Made by a program: the position numbers and the translations under genes. Of a DNA stretch of 64,000 nt, positions 23,789 to 33,631 are shown one piece after another (position 1 is the stretch's first letter; every line of letters starts with the position of its first letter). Source of the stretch: Lysobacterales bacterium. GTDB taxonomy: Bacteria; Pseudomonadota; Gammaproteobacteria; Xanthomonadales; Ahniellaceae. The stretch is taken from NCBI GenBank assembly GCA_016703225.1, contig JADJCM010000003.1, forward strand, positions 1 through 64,000, given 5' to 3'. The notes under the pieces are model-generated. The model did no database searches, was not told the origin of the DNA, and saw only the letters and a list, made by a program, of their open reading frames with translations.

Positions 23789-24424
23789 TCAGCCGACGCG
23801 CAGGGGTTCGCTCAGCCGCCGCTCATCGAAGTGCACTGCCCGCGCATCGAAATGCAGGCGGCCGGCGGCGATCCAGCGCACGACCTGCAGCAGCAACTGA
23901 TGCTCGCGTGGCAGCAGGCGCGCGGCCAGGCGTTCCGGGCTGTCGGCGGGGTCGATGGCGATTCGCGTCTGCGCGATCAGCGGCCCGGCATCGAGCGCCG
24001 GGATCACCGCGTGCACGCTGGCGCCGTGTTCGCGGTCGCCGGCTTCGAGCGCGCGCTGGTGCGTGTGCAGTCCCGGGTATTTCGGCAGCAACGAGGGGTG
24101 GATATTGATCATCCGCGATGTCCGCGGCGCGACCACTTCCGGCGACAGGATGCGCATAAAGCCGGCGCAGACGATCAGCTCGGCGCCGCAAGCATCGATC
24201 GCGGCAAACAGCGCGGCATCGAACGCGGCACGGCTGCCGTAGGCCTTCGGGTCGATGTGCACGGCGGCCAGTCCGGCGCCGCGGGCGATCGCGAGCGCAC
24301 CCGAAGCCGCTTTGTCGCTGAACACGCCGACGATGCCGGCATCGAGCTCGCCGGCGCCGATCGCGTCGATCAGCGCCTGCAGGTTGCTGCCGCGCCCGGA
24401 TGCGAGGACGGCGAGCTTGAGCAT
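23789..24424 (-). CDS. purN: Phosphoribosylglycinamide formyltransferase
   Basis: 211 residues. Transfers a formyl group from 10-formyl-THF to GAR in purine synthesis. The N-terminal KLAVLASGRGSNLQALIDAI contains the phosphate loop. The catalytic Asn-His pair is in MINIHPSLLPKYPGLHTH, and the catalytic Asp is in GASVHAVIPALDAGPLI. The start ATG overlaps the purM stop (TGATG). The C-terminus is about ten residues longer than the E. coli enzyme, which is unremarkable. Confidence 0.95.
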   Translation of the reverse strand: MLKLAVLASGRGSNLQALIDAIGAGELDAGIVGVFSDKAASGALAIARGAGLAAVHIDPKAYGSRAAFDAALFAAIDACGAELIVCAGFMRILSPEVVAPRTSRMINIHPSLLPKYPGLHTHQRALEAGDREHGASVHAVIPALDAGPLIAQTRIAIDPADSPERLAARLLPREHQLLLQVVRWIAAGRLHFDARAVHFDERRLSEPLRVG

Positions 24425-25461
24425 CAGCCGATGCGCACGCGCTCGTCGCCGTCGGCCGCGACGACCTGGCCGATCTCGCGCGTGGACAGGCCATGGCCGG
24501 CGAGCAGGCGCTTGGCCATCGCGACGTTGCCGGCATCGAGCAACAGGGTGAAACCGACGCCGCAGTTGAACGTGCGCCACATCTCTTCGCTGGCGACATT
24601 GCCGCTGCGCTTGAGCCAGTCGAACACCGGCGGCAACACCAGCGTGCTGGCGTCGATCGCGAGACCGAGGCCCTCGGGCACGACGCGGATGATGTTCTCG
24701 GTGATGCCGCCACCGGTGATGTGCGCCATCGCATGCACGTCGAGCTGGCCAAGCAGGTCGAGCATCGGCTTGACGTAGAGCGTGGTCGGCGCCATCAGCG
24801 CATCGGCCAGCGACACCGCGCCGAGGTTGTCGCCGAGGTCCGCGTTCACGTGCTTGAGAATGCGGCGGATCAGCGAATAGCCGTTTGAATGCGGCCCGCT
24901 CGAGGCGACGCCGAGGATCACGTCGCCAGCGCGCACCTTGCGGCCGTCGAGCAGTTGCGACTGTTCGACCGCACCGACGGTGAAGCCGGCCAGATCGTAT
25001 TCTCCGGGCGCATACATGTCCGGCATTTCCGCGGTTTCACCGCCGATCAACGCGCAGCCCGCCAGTTCGCAGCCGCGGGCGATGCCGCCGACCACGGCCA
25101 CCGTGGTCGCGACGTCGAGCTTGCCGGTCGCGAAGTAGTCGAGAAAGAACAGCGGCTCGGCGCCCTGCACGAGTACGTCGTTGACACACATGCCGACCAG
25201 ATCGATGCCGATGGTGTCGTGGCGGTTCAGCTGCTGGGCGAGTTTGAGTTTGGTGCCGACACCGTCGGTGCCGGAGACCAGTACCGGCTCACGGTACTTG
25301 CCGCTGAGATTGAACAGCGCGCCGAAGCCGCCAAGGCCCCCCATCACTTCCTTGCGGAAGGTGCGTGCCACCAGTGGCTTGATGCGTTCGACCACTTCAT
25401 TGCCGGCATCGATGTCGACGCCGGCATCGCGGTAGGTCAGTCCGGTGGGTGCTGCAGCCAT
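24424..25461 (-). CDS. purM: Phosphoribosylformylglycinamidine cyclo-ligase
   Basis: 345 residues. Makes AIR from FGAM with ATP. Recognisable segments are TYRDAGVDIDAGNEVVERIKP at the N-terminus, GTDGVGTKLKLA near residue 64, IGIDLVGMCVNDVLVQGAEP near 86, GGETAEMPDMY near 142 and HITGGGITENI near 245. The length and all these match the PurM family. It is translationally coupled to purN. No PurR site could be confirmed by eye. Confidence 0.96.
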   Translation of the reverse strand: MAAAPTGLTYRDAGVDIDAGNEVVERIKPLVARTFRKEVMGGLGGFGALFNLSGKYREPVLVSGTDGVGTKLKLAQQLNRHDTIGIDLVGMCVNDVLVQGAEPLFFLDYFATGKLDVATTVAVVGGIARGCELAGCALIGGETAEMPDMYAPGEYDLAGFTVGAVEQSQLLDGRKVRAGDVILGVASSGPHSNGYSLIRRILKHVNADLGDNLGAVSLADALMAPTTLYVKPMLDLLGQLDVHAMAHITGGGITENIIRVVPEGLGLAIDASTLVLPPVFDWLKRSGNVASEEMWRTFNCGVGFTLLLDAGNVAMAKRLLAGHGLSTREIGQVVAADGDERVRIG

Positions 25462-25545
25462 GAGGCGTTCCGCTCGAAAGAGGGGCGCGATGATACCAGC
25501 GGGTCGGCGGCGCTTTTTCTGGCCGAGCGCGCCGCGGCCGCAGCT

Positions 25546-26829
25546 TCAGCCCTTGCGGAACGGCCAGCGCAGCTTGGTCAGCAGGCCCTTCTGCTTGTCG
25601 TCGATGGTCGGTTGCGAGTCGGTGCGCCGCTGGCGCGGTGACCATTCGATGCGGCCCACGGCCTCATAGGCGTTGACCATGTCGAACACTGCTTCCATGC
25701 GCACCTTGGCGGTCGCCGAGATCTCGTTCAGGCGCAGCGGATGGTCCATCGCTGCGGCGATCAGGCCGTGCGTGCGGTAGCCGGGTTCGATGAACACCTG
25801 TTCCTTCAGGCGGTAGGTGCCGCCGGGGTCGAGGTGCGCGGCCAGGCGACCGTTGGACTGCAGCAGCGCGTGCAACCAGCGCAGGTGCCAGTATGGCCGC
25901 GATGGTGCCGAGGATCGTGCCTGGTGGAGGTCGGCGGTGGTCAGTTTCTTCCAGGCCGAGCGCTGCAGTTTGCCCTGACAGTACGGCTCAAGCGCGGAGA
26001 GGCTGGCGTCGGCGTGGAAGACTTCGTTTTTCGGGTCGAACGTGAGCACCGGGGCGTCGCCGATCTGAATCTGCGCCGGGCCGCCGAGTACCCCGGCGTC
26101 GAAGAAGAACGGCAGTTCCCCGTCATAGCGTTCGGCCGCACCGCCGATCAGCGGGGAATTGGTGTGCAGCGACCCCTCCCGGGCACTGCCGACCCCGGCC
26201 TGCAGGTCGCCGCGATCCACCGCCTTGCTTTCGGCACGACGGTTGCTCGCGCCCACCGGCGCGACGCCGAGGCCATCGACAGTCGCGTCTTCGAGCTTGA
26301 ACTGACGGAAATCCGGCTGCTTCTGCTGCTCCTTCTCGCGCTTGATCACGACTTCCAGGCCTTCTGCTGCGGCGACGCCGAGCAATGCCGCCTTGGCCTG
26401 TTCGCGGCGCTCGTTGAAGCTGTCGCTGAGGGCGCCCTGCCACGACGCCGGTGCGCTGGCAGCCGGGGCCTGGGGTTCGTAGAAGTTCTCGTCGACATGG
26501 GTGATGCCGGCGCTCGCCTGTCGTGGCGCCGCGGCCACCTCGATGACGCGGGCCAGTTGCTCGGCATCGAGCGGGTGGCGCAACACCAGTTCGTCCTCGG
26601 CCTTGACGTCGGCCTCGAGCAGCACCGCATAGCGCACTCCTGCGGACTCGGCACGCACCCGCGCGGCTTCGCCGATCAGCACGGTCGGATCGACGATGAC
26701 CAGGTCGGCTCCATCCTCGTTGCCCCAGGACCACTTGGTCGCAGACTTGGCGGACACCTTGCGCAACAGCAGGCGCAGGAACGCGGTGGTCTCCTCGGAA
26801 ACCCCGACGGCAGCGATGGTCTTGGACAT
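25546..26829 (-). CDS. Conserved hypothetical protein with degenerate receiver-like N-terminus
   Basis: 427 residues from ATG 26829; the ORF opens at 26865 but the first residues look random. The N-terminal 100 residues alternate strands and helices (DGADLVIVDPTVLIGEAARVRAES in pieces, then VLLEADVKAEDELVLRHPLDAEQLARVI), like a response-regulator receiver without the full acidic pocket. The centre is low-complexity and charged. The C-terminal 150 residues include LRWLHALLQSNGRLAAHLDP and a final all-helical segment, HGLIAAAMDHPLRLNEISA, then VFDMVNAYEAVGRIEW. I do not recognise a named function. A similar two-part layout occurs in the protein at 38052-39086. Signal transduction linked to cyclic di-GMP or gliding is a guess only. 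Confidence 0.6.
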   Translation of the reverse strand: MSKTIAAVGVSEETTAFLRLLLRKVSAKSATKWSWGNEDGADLVIVDPTVLIGEAARVRAESAGVRYAVLLEADVKAEDELVLRHPLDAEQLARVIEVAAAPRQASAGITHVDENFYEPQAPAASAPASWQGALSDSFNERREQAKAALLGVAAAEGLEVVIKREKEQQKQPDFRQFKLEDATVDGLGVAPVGASNRRAESKAVDRGDLQAGVGSAREGSLHTNSPLIGGAAERYDGELPFFFDAGVLGGPAQIQIGDAPVLTFDPKNEVFHADASLSALEPYCQGKLQRSAWKKLTTADLHQARSSAPSRPYWHLRWLHALLQSNGRLAAHLDPGGTYRLKEQVFIEPGYRTHGLIAAAMDHPLRLNEISATAKVRMEAVFDMVNAYEAVGRIEWSPRQRRTDSQPTIDDKQKGLLTKLRWPFRKG

Positions 26830-26907
26830 GGGCATGCGCGGATGGTGCGGCCACGTGGCTTCCAACGCAAGCGGTCCGTGAAGCCCATCACGCTCCAGCG
26901 GCGCTGG

Positions 26908-28989
26908 CTATTTCACGCGCATGCCCGGCTGCGCGCCGGAATCGGGGCTCAGCAGGAAGGGTCCGCCGCGTTCGTCCGAGGCGGCGAGCACCATGCCTTC
27001 GCTCAGGCCGAACTTCATCTTGCGCGGGGCGAGATTGGCGACCATGACGGTCAGGCGGCCGACCAGCGTGGCGGGGTCGTAAGCGCTCTTGATGCCGGCG
27101 AACACCTGTCGCTGTTCGGCTCCGAGGTCGAGTTTCATGCGCAGCAGCTTGTCCGCCTCTGGCACCGCCTCGGCCTCGACGATGCGCGCGATGCGCAGGT
27201 CGATCTTGCCGAAATCGTCGATCGAGATCGGTCCCGCCGGCGACGCTGCTTCGGCTTTCTTCTCGGCTGCCTTGGCGGACGCGGGCTTTGCGGCCTCCAG
27301 CGTGCCCTTGCTGGCCTCGACCATGGCCTCGATCGCCTTGGCATCGACGCGGGTCATCAGCGGCTGGTACGGCGCAAGCTTTGTTCCCTCCACAACCGTG
27401 ATGCCATCGCGGAAGGGCGTCTCAGGCGCGGCTTCGTTGAATAGTTCCGCGACGTGGCGAGCTACCGACGGCAGAATCGGGGCGAGTGCAATCGTGATCG
27501 CTCGGAAGGTGTTCAGACCAGCGGTCAGTACTGCGTGTAGGTCATCGCGGCGGCCGGCGTCTTTCGCCAACGCCCAAGGCGCCTGTTGCGCGATGAACTC
27601 GTTTGCTGTGTCGGCGACGCGCATCAGCTCAGCGACAACGCGGCCAAAATTGCGCGAAGCGTAGTGCCTGATCGCAAGTTCGACTTGAGTCTTGGAGGAC
27701 GACCACTGGAAGATCGCCTGCTGCTGGCAATCGCTCAGCACTTCTCCTGGCACCGGTGTAACGATCCGCCCGAGCGTGTTGTCGAAATGCGTCTCCAGCA
27801 ACTTGGCACAGCGGCTGGCGATGTTGACGAATTTGCCGACCAGGTCGGCATTCACGCGCGCGGCGAAGTCCTCAAGATTCAGGTCGAGGTCCTCGACACC
27901 GGCACCGGTCTTGCCGGCGAAGTAGTAGCGCAGGTACTCGGGATTGAGGTGATCGAGATAGGTGCGCGCCTGGATGAAGGTGCCGCGCGACTTCGACATC
28001 TTGGCGCCGTTGACGGTCAGGTAACCGTTCACGTGCAGGCGCGTCGGCGTGCGTTGGCCGGAGCCGTGCAACATCGCCGGCCAGAACAGGCCGTGGAAGT
28101 TGATGATGTCCTTGCCGATGAAGTGGTGCATCTCGGTCTTGCTGTCCGGCGTCAGGAAGCCCTCGTAGACCAGACCGTGGTGGTTGCAGTAGGCCTTGAA
28201 ACTCGCGAGGTAGCCGATCGGCGCATCGAGCCAGACATAGAAGAACTTGCCCGGCGCGTCCGGAATCGGGAAGCCAAAATAGGGCGCGTCGCGCGAGATG
28301 TCCCACTCGCGCAGGCCGCCGTCCAGCCATTCGCCGAGTTTGGCCTTGACCGAGCTGTGCGCGACATCGTGCGATAGCCACTCGCGCAGCAGGCCCTCGA
28401 ACTTGTGCAATTCGAAGAAGTAGTGCTCGGACTCGCGCAGCACCGGGGTGGCGCCGGACATCACCGAGCGCGGGTTCTTGAGATCGGTCGCCGCATAGGT
28501 GGCCGCGCAGTGCTCGCAGTTGTCGCCGTACTGGTCGGGCGTGCCGCATTTTGGGCACTCGCCCTTGACGTAGCGGTCGGGCAGGAACATGTCCTTGACC
28601 GGGTCGTACAACTGCTCGATCGTGCGCCTGGCGATGAAGCCGCCTTCGCGCAATGTCAGGTACATCGCGGTGGCGATCTCGCGGTTCTCGTCCGAATGCG
28701 TCGAGTGGTACTGATCGAATGCCACCTCGAAACTCTTGAAGTCGCGCTCGTGGCTGTCCTGGATTGCCTGGATGAAGGCCTCCGGCGCCAGCCCGGCTTT
28801 TTCGGCGGCCAGCATGATCGGCGTGCCGTGGGCGTCGTCGGCGCAGACGAAGTGCGCCGTATCGCCCAGCAGGCGCTGTGCGCGTACCCAGATGTCGGCC
28901 TGGATGTAGCCGACCAGATGGCCGATGTGCAGCGGCCCATTGGCATAGGGCAGGGCGGTGGTGACGAGCAGGGTCTTGTGCGACGACAT
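26908..28989 (-). CDS. metG: Methionyl-tRNA synthetase with C-terminal tRNA-binding domain
   Basis: 693 residues. Charges tRNA-Met and initiator tRNA. Class I signatures are GPLHIGHLVGY (HIGH) near residue 18 and the KMSKS loop GAKMSKSRGTF near 342. A zinc knuckle is formed by CPKCGTPDQYGDNCEHC near residue 147. After the anticodon-binding helical domain, a Lys/Ala-rich linker leads to a C-terminal Trbp111-like domain (residues 585-693, IDDFGKIDLRIARIV and LAPRKMKFGLSEGMVL). ATG 28989 gives the standard MSSHKTLLVTTALPYANG start. It is transcribed divergently from apbC. A hairpin repeat lies in its leader. Confidence 0.96.
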   Translation of the reverse strand: MSSHKTLLVTTALPYANGPLHIGHLVGYIQADIWVRAQRLLGDTAHFVCADDAHGTPIMLAAEKAGLAPEAFIQAIQDSHERDFKSFEVAFDQYHSTHSDENREIATAMYLTLREGGFIARRTIEQLYDPVKDMFLPDRYVKGECPKCGTPDQYGDNCEHCAATYAATDLKNPRSVMSGATPVLRESEHYFFELHKFEGLLREWLSHDVAHSSVKAKLGEWLDGGLREWDISRDAPYFGFPIPDAPGKFFYVWLDAPIGYLASFKAYCNHHGLVYEGFLTPDSKTEMHHFIGKDIINFHGLFWPAMLHGSGQRTPTRLHVNGYLTVNGAKMSKSRGTFIQARTYLDHLNPEYLRYYFAGKTGAGVEDLDLNLEDFAARVNADLVGKFVNIASRCAKLLETHFDNTLGRIVTPVPGEVLSDCQQQAIFQWSSSKTQVELAIRHYASRNFGRVVAELMRVADTANEFIAQQAPWALAKDAGRRDDLHAVLTAGLNTFRAITIALAPILPSVARHVAELFNEAAPETPFRDGITVVEGTKLAPYQPLMTRVDAKAIEAMVEASKGTLEAAKPASAKAAEKKAEAASPAGPISIDDFGKIDLRIARIVEAEAVPEADKLLRMKLDLGAEQRQVFAGIKSAYDPATLVGRLTVMVANLAPRKMKFGLSEGMVLAASDERGGPFLLSPDSGAQPGMRVK

Positions 28990-29006
28990 GGGGTTCTCGG
29001 TCTTCC

Positions 29007-29046
29007 CTTCTCCCGCCGGGAGAAGGTGGCGCGCAGCGCCGGATGA
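29007..29046. repeat. REP-type palindrome in the metG leader
   Basis: CTTCTCCC-GCC-GGGAGAAG (29007-29025) is a perfect eight-base stem. It is followed by GTGGCGCGCAGCGCCGGATG and AGGGAGC. This is a widespread GC-rich dispersed repeat type in proteobacteria. It lies in the 134-bp spacer between the divergent metG and apbC genes, 18 bases upstream of the metG start, so it would be in the metG messenger if the promoter is upstream. Confidence 0.75.
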
Positions 29047-29123
29047 GGGAGCTTGGGCCGGCAATGATGCCACGTCGACCCCCAGCCCCTAAACTCCGCG
29101 GTCCCGAAATCAAGGTCGTGCCC

Positions 29124-30212
29124 ATGTCCCACGCCAAATCCACCGCCGAAGCCCTGCTCGCCTCAATCTCCGACCCGCACACCGGCCAGAACCTGGTCGC
29201 GTCCGGCATCGTCAAGGCCGTGGGTGCCGACGCGGATCGTGTCGTCGTCGATCTGGTCGTGCCCTATCCGGCCGCTTCCTGGCTGGGCGAACTGTCGGCG
29301 CAGGTCAAGCGCACGCTCGAAGCCGACGCTGCGATTTCGCTGGCGACGGTCTCGGTGTCAAGTCGCGTGTTCTCGCACAAGGTGCAGAACGACCTGACGC
29401 CGCTGCCGAACATCAAGAACATCATCGCCGTCGCCTCCGGCAAGGGCGGCGTCGGCAAGTCGACCACCGCCGCGAATCTCGCGCTGGCGCTGGCGGCGGA
29501 GGGGGCGAGCGTCGGCATCCTGGACGCCGACATCTATGGGCCGAGCCAGCCGCGCATGATGGGCGTTTCCGGCAAGCCGGATTCGCTGGATGGCAAGCAC
29601 ATCGAGCCGAAGATCGCGCACGGTGTGCAGGTGATGTCGATTGGCCTGCTGATCGAGGAGGACACGCCGATGATCTGGCGCGGACCCATGGTGACGCAGG
29701 CGCTGACGCAGCTGCTGTCGGACACCAACTGGCAGGACCTCGATTATCTGGTCATCGACCTGCCGCCCGGCACCGGCGACATTCAGCTCACGCTTTGCCA
29801 GAAGGTGCCGGTCGCGGGCGCGGTGATCGTCACCACGCCGCAGGACATCGCCCTGCTCGATGCGAAGAAGGCGCTGAAGATGTTCGAGAAGGTCAACGTG
29901 CCGGTGCTCGGCATCGTCGAGAACATGGCCATTCACGTCTGTTCGAAGTGTGGCCACGCCGAACACATCTTCGGCGAAGGCGGTGGCGCCAGCATGAGCG
30001 CGCAATACGGCGTGCCGCTGCTCGGTTCCTTGGCGCTCGACATCCACATTCGCGAACAGGCCGACGGCGGTACCCCGACCGTCGTCGCCATGCCCGACTC
30101 CGACGCCGCCAAGCGCTATCTCAACATCGCCCGCAACACCGCCGCCCGGCTCTCGCTGCAGGCGCGCAACAAGAAGATCGGCATTCCGAGCATGGTTGTT
30201 CAGAGCAATTGA
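29124..30212 (+). CDS. apbC: Mrp/ApbC family Fe-S cluster carrier ATPase
   Basis: 362 residues. It has an N-terminal MIP18-like domain (residues 1-85) and a ParA/MinD-type ATPase with the deviant Walker A ASGKGGVGKST near residue 105, LDADIYGPSQPRM near 135 and IDLPPGTGDIQLT near 212. The C-terminal CSKCGH motif provides the CxxC cysteines that bridge a transferable 4Fe-4S cluster. It loads Fe-S clusters onto apoproteins. ATG 29124 is used; the upstream in-frame ATGs add a proline-rich stretch foreign to the family. Confidence 0.94.
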   Translation: MSHAKSTAEALLASISDPHTGQNLVASGIVKAVGADADRVVVDLVVPYPAASWLGELSAQVKRTLEADAAISLATVSVSSRVFSHKVQNDLTPLPNIKNIIAVASGKGGVGKSTTAANLALALAAEGASVGILDADIYGPSQPRMMGVSGKPDSLDGKHIEPKIAHGVQVMSIGLLIEEDTPMIWRGPMVTQALTQLLSDTNWQDLDYLVIDLPPGTGDIQLTLCQKVPVAGAVIVTTPQDIALLDAKKALKMFEKVNVPVLGIVENMAIHVCSKCGHAEHIFGEGGGASMSAQYGVPLLGSLALDIHIREQADGGTPTVVAMPDSDAAKRYLNIARNTAARLSLQARNKKIGIPSMVVQSN

Positions 30213-30264
30213 GGGCTGCGGCGGGTGTGCGCCGCGTTGCGATGCGCACCGATGTGGCGTCGTC

Positions 30265-30370
30265 GCGGGCGGGCGGTGCGCCTCGCTTTGCTCGGCACAC
30301 CCTACTCACACCCTATGTACGCGCTGCGGTCCGGCGTAGGGTGAGCACCGCGAAGCGGTGCGCACCGTGG
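30265..30370. repeat. Dispersed copy of the GTAGGGTGTGCC repeat family (inverted halves)
   Basis: 30271-30305 is the reverse complement of the left end of the 142-bp unit (GGTGCGCCTCGCTTTGCTCG, then GCACACCCTAC). 30335-30368 is a copy of the other end (GTAGGGTGAGCACCGCG, then AAGCGGTGCGCACC). The two ends face each other across a short unique spacer that includes a second CACACCCTATG. The element fills the gap between the convergent apbC and BNR-protein genes. Nothing else is seen in this 186-bp gap. Confidence 0.85.
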
Positions 30371-30398
30371 CCGAGTGGTCATGGCCGTGTGGTCGTGG

Positions 30399-33300
30399 TT
30401 ACGGCAACACGATCCGCTTCAGCCCAAGCTTGTCGGCCTCGGCTTCGACGCGGGCGAGTTCGATGCCGCCGAGCGCGTCGATCGCGGCTTCGCGTTGCGC
30501 GAGTTCGGTGAGCAGTTCCTCGGCGCGGTCGAGCATCGACTGGGTCGGACGGTGATCGGAATCGCCGATCCACGAGTACAGCGGCGCGAGTTGTGAGTAG
30601 AGCTTGGCGCCGCCGCCGCGGCCGCTGAGGATGTCGTAGTTCACGATCGCTTCGGGATTGTGCAGGTTGCCTTCGATGGCATCGACGCGCTCGCGCGCAG
30701 CCTGGATTGCGGTCCGCAGCTCGTCGGCGTTCGCGGTCTTGCCGACGTGCCTGGCAAACACGTCGAGTTGCTCGCGCACCGCGCGCACGCGGTCGATCGA
30801 GAGCGACAGGCGAGTGAGTGCGTCGCGGGTACGGATCGCGAGCGCGTGATTGGCGCGCAGGTCCTCCGCACTCGCTGGCGAGCGCGGGTCGGCGCGGAGT
30901 TCGAGTGTCGTGGTCGCGGTTTGGCCGTCGGCTGCGAGTTCCAGCGTGTAGCGGCCAGGCAGGGCCAGCGGCCCGGTTTCGGGATCGCCCATGTCGGCCT
31001 TGAACGCGATGCGCCGCGCGCCCTCCTCGCGCAGGTCCCACTGCACGAGGTTGAGCCCGGCAGTGACATCGAAGTCCGCTTCCGGCGGGCCCCAGGGTTC
31101 GTCCGGATCGTCTTCGGGATACTTGCCGGGCTTCTTCTCGCTGCTCAGCGTGCGCACGATGTGGCCTTCGGCGTCGCGGATGGTCAGAGTCACGACCTGC
31201 TTGAGTTTGGCCTTGAGCCAGACATGGAGCAGCGCGCCCTCGTATTCTTCATCGACGGTGCCATTCGCCATCTCGCTCCAGCTGCCGTCCTCGCGGAAGC
31301 GGTACGCGGGTCGCGTCGCGAACAGGTGCACCGGCTTGGTGCGCAGCGCGTCGTCGAGCGCGCGCAGGGTGGAAACCTGCTCCAGCGCCCATAGCCCGCG
31401 ACCGCGAGTGCCGATCACCAGATCGCCGTGTTTGATCTCCATGTCGGTCACCGTCACCGGCGGCAGGTTGAGTTTCAGCTCGCTGAAGTTCGCACCGCCA
31501 TCGCGCGAATACCAGACGCCGCGTTCCGTTCCGAGAAACACGAAACGCGAGTCCGCGGGATCGACGCGCACCGAGTACAGCGGCAGGTCGTCGGGCAGGC
31601 CCTTGCCCAACTGCTGCCAGTTCTTGCCGAAGTCGCGGGTCAGGAACAGGTAAGGCCGGTGGTCGTCGAGCCGGTAGCGATGCGCGACAAACCACATCGT
31701 GCCGGCGTCGCTGCGCGAAACCTCGATGCCCTCGACCGTCGCCCACTCTGGCAGCGCCTTCGGGGTCACGTTCGACCAGTTCGCGCCGTCGTCGCGCGAG
31801 ACGTGCACCAGGCCATCGTCGCTGCCGACCCAGAGCAGCCCGCGTTGCAGCGGCGATTCGGCGATCGAGAAGATCGTGCCATGGACCTCGACGCCGGTGT
31901 TGTCGCCGGTGATCGGGCCGCCCGACCACTGTTGCTTGCTCTTGTCGTTGCGCGTCAGGTCGGGGCTGATCGCGCTCCAGGTCTGGCCCTGGTCGCGGGT
32001 GCGAAACAGCACGTTGCCACCGTGGTAGAGACCACCGTCGCGGTGCGGCGAAGCGTGTGCCGGCGCGGTCCACTGGAAGCGATACGGGTGCTTTTCCGGC
32101 GCGATGCCGGAGCCGTTGTAGTGCGACACCGAGATGTTGCGGTATTGCCCCGTGCCCTCGACATAGTGCGACAGGTAGCCCATGTACTCGCCGGCGTAGA
32201 CGTGGCCGGGTCGGAACGGGTCGTAGACGAAATCCGCCGCTTCGCCACCGCCCGCGTATAGCCATTCACCGACCGCGTGCGGTCCGCGCAGGCTGCGCGA
32301 GGGGCCGCTGACCGTGCCCCAGTCCTGCATGGTGCCGCCGACGTGGTAGGGCACGCGGTCGTCGACGTCGATGTTGTAGAACTGCGCGATCGGCAGCAGC
32401 GGATGCGTCCAGGTCTGGCCGCCGTCGAGCGACACGTCGATGCCGCCGTCGTTGCCGTCGATCATGCGCAGCGGATTGCGCGGGTCGATCCATACATCGT
32501 GGTGGTCGCCATGGTGCGTGCCATCGATCTGGACGACGCTCTTGCCGCCATCCTTCGAGCGCAGCAGCGGCACCTGCGGGAACCACACCGTGTCGGCGTT
32601 GGTCGGGTCCACGGTCATGGTCATGTAGTACCAGGCGCGCTGGGTCAGGATGTGGTGGTCGTTGACGCGCTTCCATTCGCCACCGCCGTCGTCGGAACGG
32701 AACAGACCGCCGCCCTCCGCTTCGATCAGCGCGTAGATGCGACCCGGCTGGCTGGGCGCGAACGCAATCCCGACCTTGCCGACGACGCCCTTCGGAATCG
32801 TGTCGTGCTCGACCTTCTCGAAGCTGGCGCCGCCATCGCTGGAACGGAACAGGCCACCGCCCGCGCCACCGCTCTGCGCCGACCACGGCGTGCGCCGCAT
32901 CGCCCACATGCCGGCATAGACGATGCGCGGATTGTGCGGATCGATGGCGACATCCGAGGCGCCGGTGTCGGCGTCGACCTTGAGCACCTGCGACCACTGC
33001 TTGCCGCCATCAAGCGTGCGATAGACGCCGCGCTGTGGTCCGGGTCCGAACGGCGAACCGAGCACGGCGGCGAAGGCGATGTCGGGGTTGGTCGGATGCA
33101 CCGCGATCGTGCCGATCTGGGCTTTGAGCTTGAGCACGTGCTCCCAGGTCGCGCCGGCATCGGTCGAGCGCCAGATGCCATGGCCAGCCGCGACATTGCC
33201 GCGCGGATTGCCCTCGCCGCCGCCGACGTAGATCACGTTCGGGTCGCTGGTCGCAACCGCGATCGAGCCAATCGACTGCGAAGACTGGTCATCGAAGATC

Positions 33301-33545
33301 GGTTCCCAGTCGATGCCGTTGTTGCCGGATTTCCACACGCCGCCCTGTGCCGCGGCGGCGTAGAAGATCGTCGTGCTGGGGACACCGGTCACGCGCGTCA
33401 TGCGTCCCCCGACCAGCGGCCCGAGCGATCGGAACGCGAGGGCGCCGTAGGGCTTCTCGGCACCGTCTTCCTTGGCGGACTTCGCCGCCAGCGGCAGGGC
33501 CAGGACAGCCGCAAGCATCAATATCAGCGAACGCAACGGGCGCAT
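30399..33545 (-). CDS. Large secreted BNR/VPS10 (sortilin-like) beta-propeller protein
   Basis: 1,048 residues. A signal peptide (MRPLRSLILMLAAVLALPLAA) is followed by repeated BNR/Asp-box motifs: STDAGATWEHV, TLDGGKQWSQV, SSDGGASFEKV, SDDGGGEWKRV, SLDGGQTWTHP, TRDQGQTWSAI, SRDDGANWSNV and SRDGGANFSELK. These build one or two ten-bladed sortilin-type propellers (about residues 30-700). The C-terminal 300 residues have an Ig-like beta domain and then a helical stretch. Start ATG 33545 is preceded by CCGGAG at good spacing. The family is often labelled glycosyl hydrolase, but catalytic residues cannot be assigned; binding or peptidase-associated roles are equally possible. Confidence 0.8.
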   Translation of the reverse strand: MRPLRSLILMLAAVLALPLAAKSAKEDGAEKPYGALAFRSLGPLVGGRMTRVTGVPSTTIFYAAAAQGGVWKSGNNGIDWEPIFDDQSSQSIGSIAVATSDPNVIYVGGGEGNPRGNVAAGHGIWRSTDAGATWEHVLKLKAQIGTIAVHPTNPDIAFAAVLGSPFGPGPQRGVYRTLDGGKQWSQVLKVDADTGASDVAIDPHNPRIVYAGMWAMRRTPWSAQSGGAGGGLFRSSDGGASFEKVEHDTIPKGVVGKVGIAFAPSQPGRIYALIEAEGGGLFRSDDGGGEWKRVNDHHILTQRAWYYMTMTVDPTNADTVWFPQVPLLRSKDGGKSVVQIDGTHHGDHHDVWIDPRNPLRMIDGNDGGIDVSLDGGQTWTHPLLPIAQFYNIDVDDRVPYHVGGTMQDWGTVSGPSRSLRGPHAVGEWLYAGGGEAADFVYDPFRPGHVYAGEYMGYLSHYVEGTGQYRNISVSHYNGSGIAPEKHPYRFQWTAPAHASPHRDGGLYHGGNVLFRTRDQGQTWSAISPDLTRNDKSKQQWSGGPITGDNTGVEVHGTIFSIAESPLQRGLLWVGSDDGLVHVSRDDGANWSNVTPKALPEWATVEGIEVSRSDAGTMWFVAHRYRLDDHRPYLFLTRDFGKNWQQLGKGLPDDLPLYSVRVDPADSRFVFLGTERGVWYSRDGGANFSELKLNLPPVTVTDMEIKHGDLVIGTRGRGLWALEQVSTLRALDDALRTKPVHLFATRPAYRFREDGSWSEMANGTVDEEYEGALLHVWLKAKLKQVVTLTIRDAEGHIVRTLSSEKKPGKYPEDDPDEPWGPPEADFDVTAGLNLVQWDLREEGARRIAFKADMGDPETGPLALPGRYTLELAADGQTATTTLELRADPRSPASAEDLRANHALAIRTRDALTRLSLSIDRVRAVREQLDVFARHVGKTANADELRTAIQAARERVDAIEGNLHNPEAIVNYDILSGRGGGAKLYSQLAPLYSWIGDSDHRPTQSMLDRAEELLTELAQREAAIDALGGIELARVEAEADKLGLKRIVLP

Positions 33546-33631
33546 GGCGAACTCCGGCAACAGGGTCCGCCGACGCTAGCGAGCCCGCGCGCGCGCTGTC
33601 AAAACGAACCGGCCCGGCAACAACACCCCCA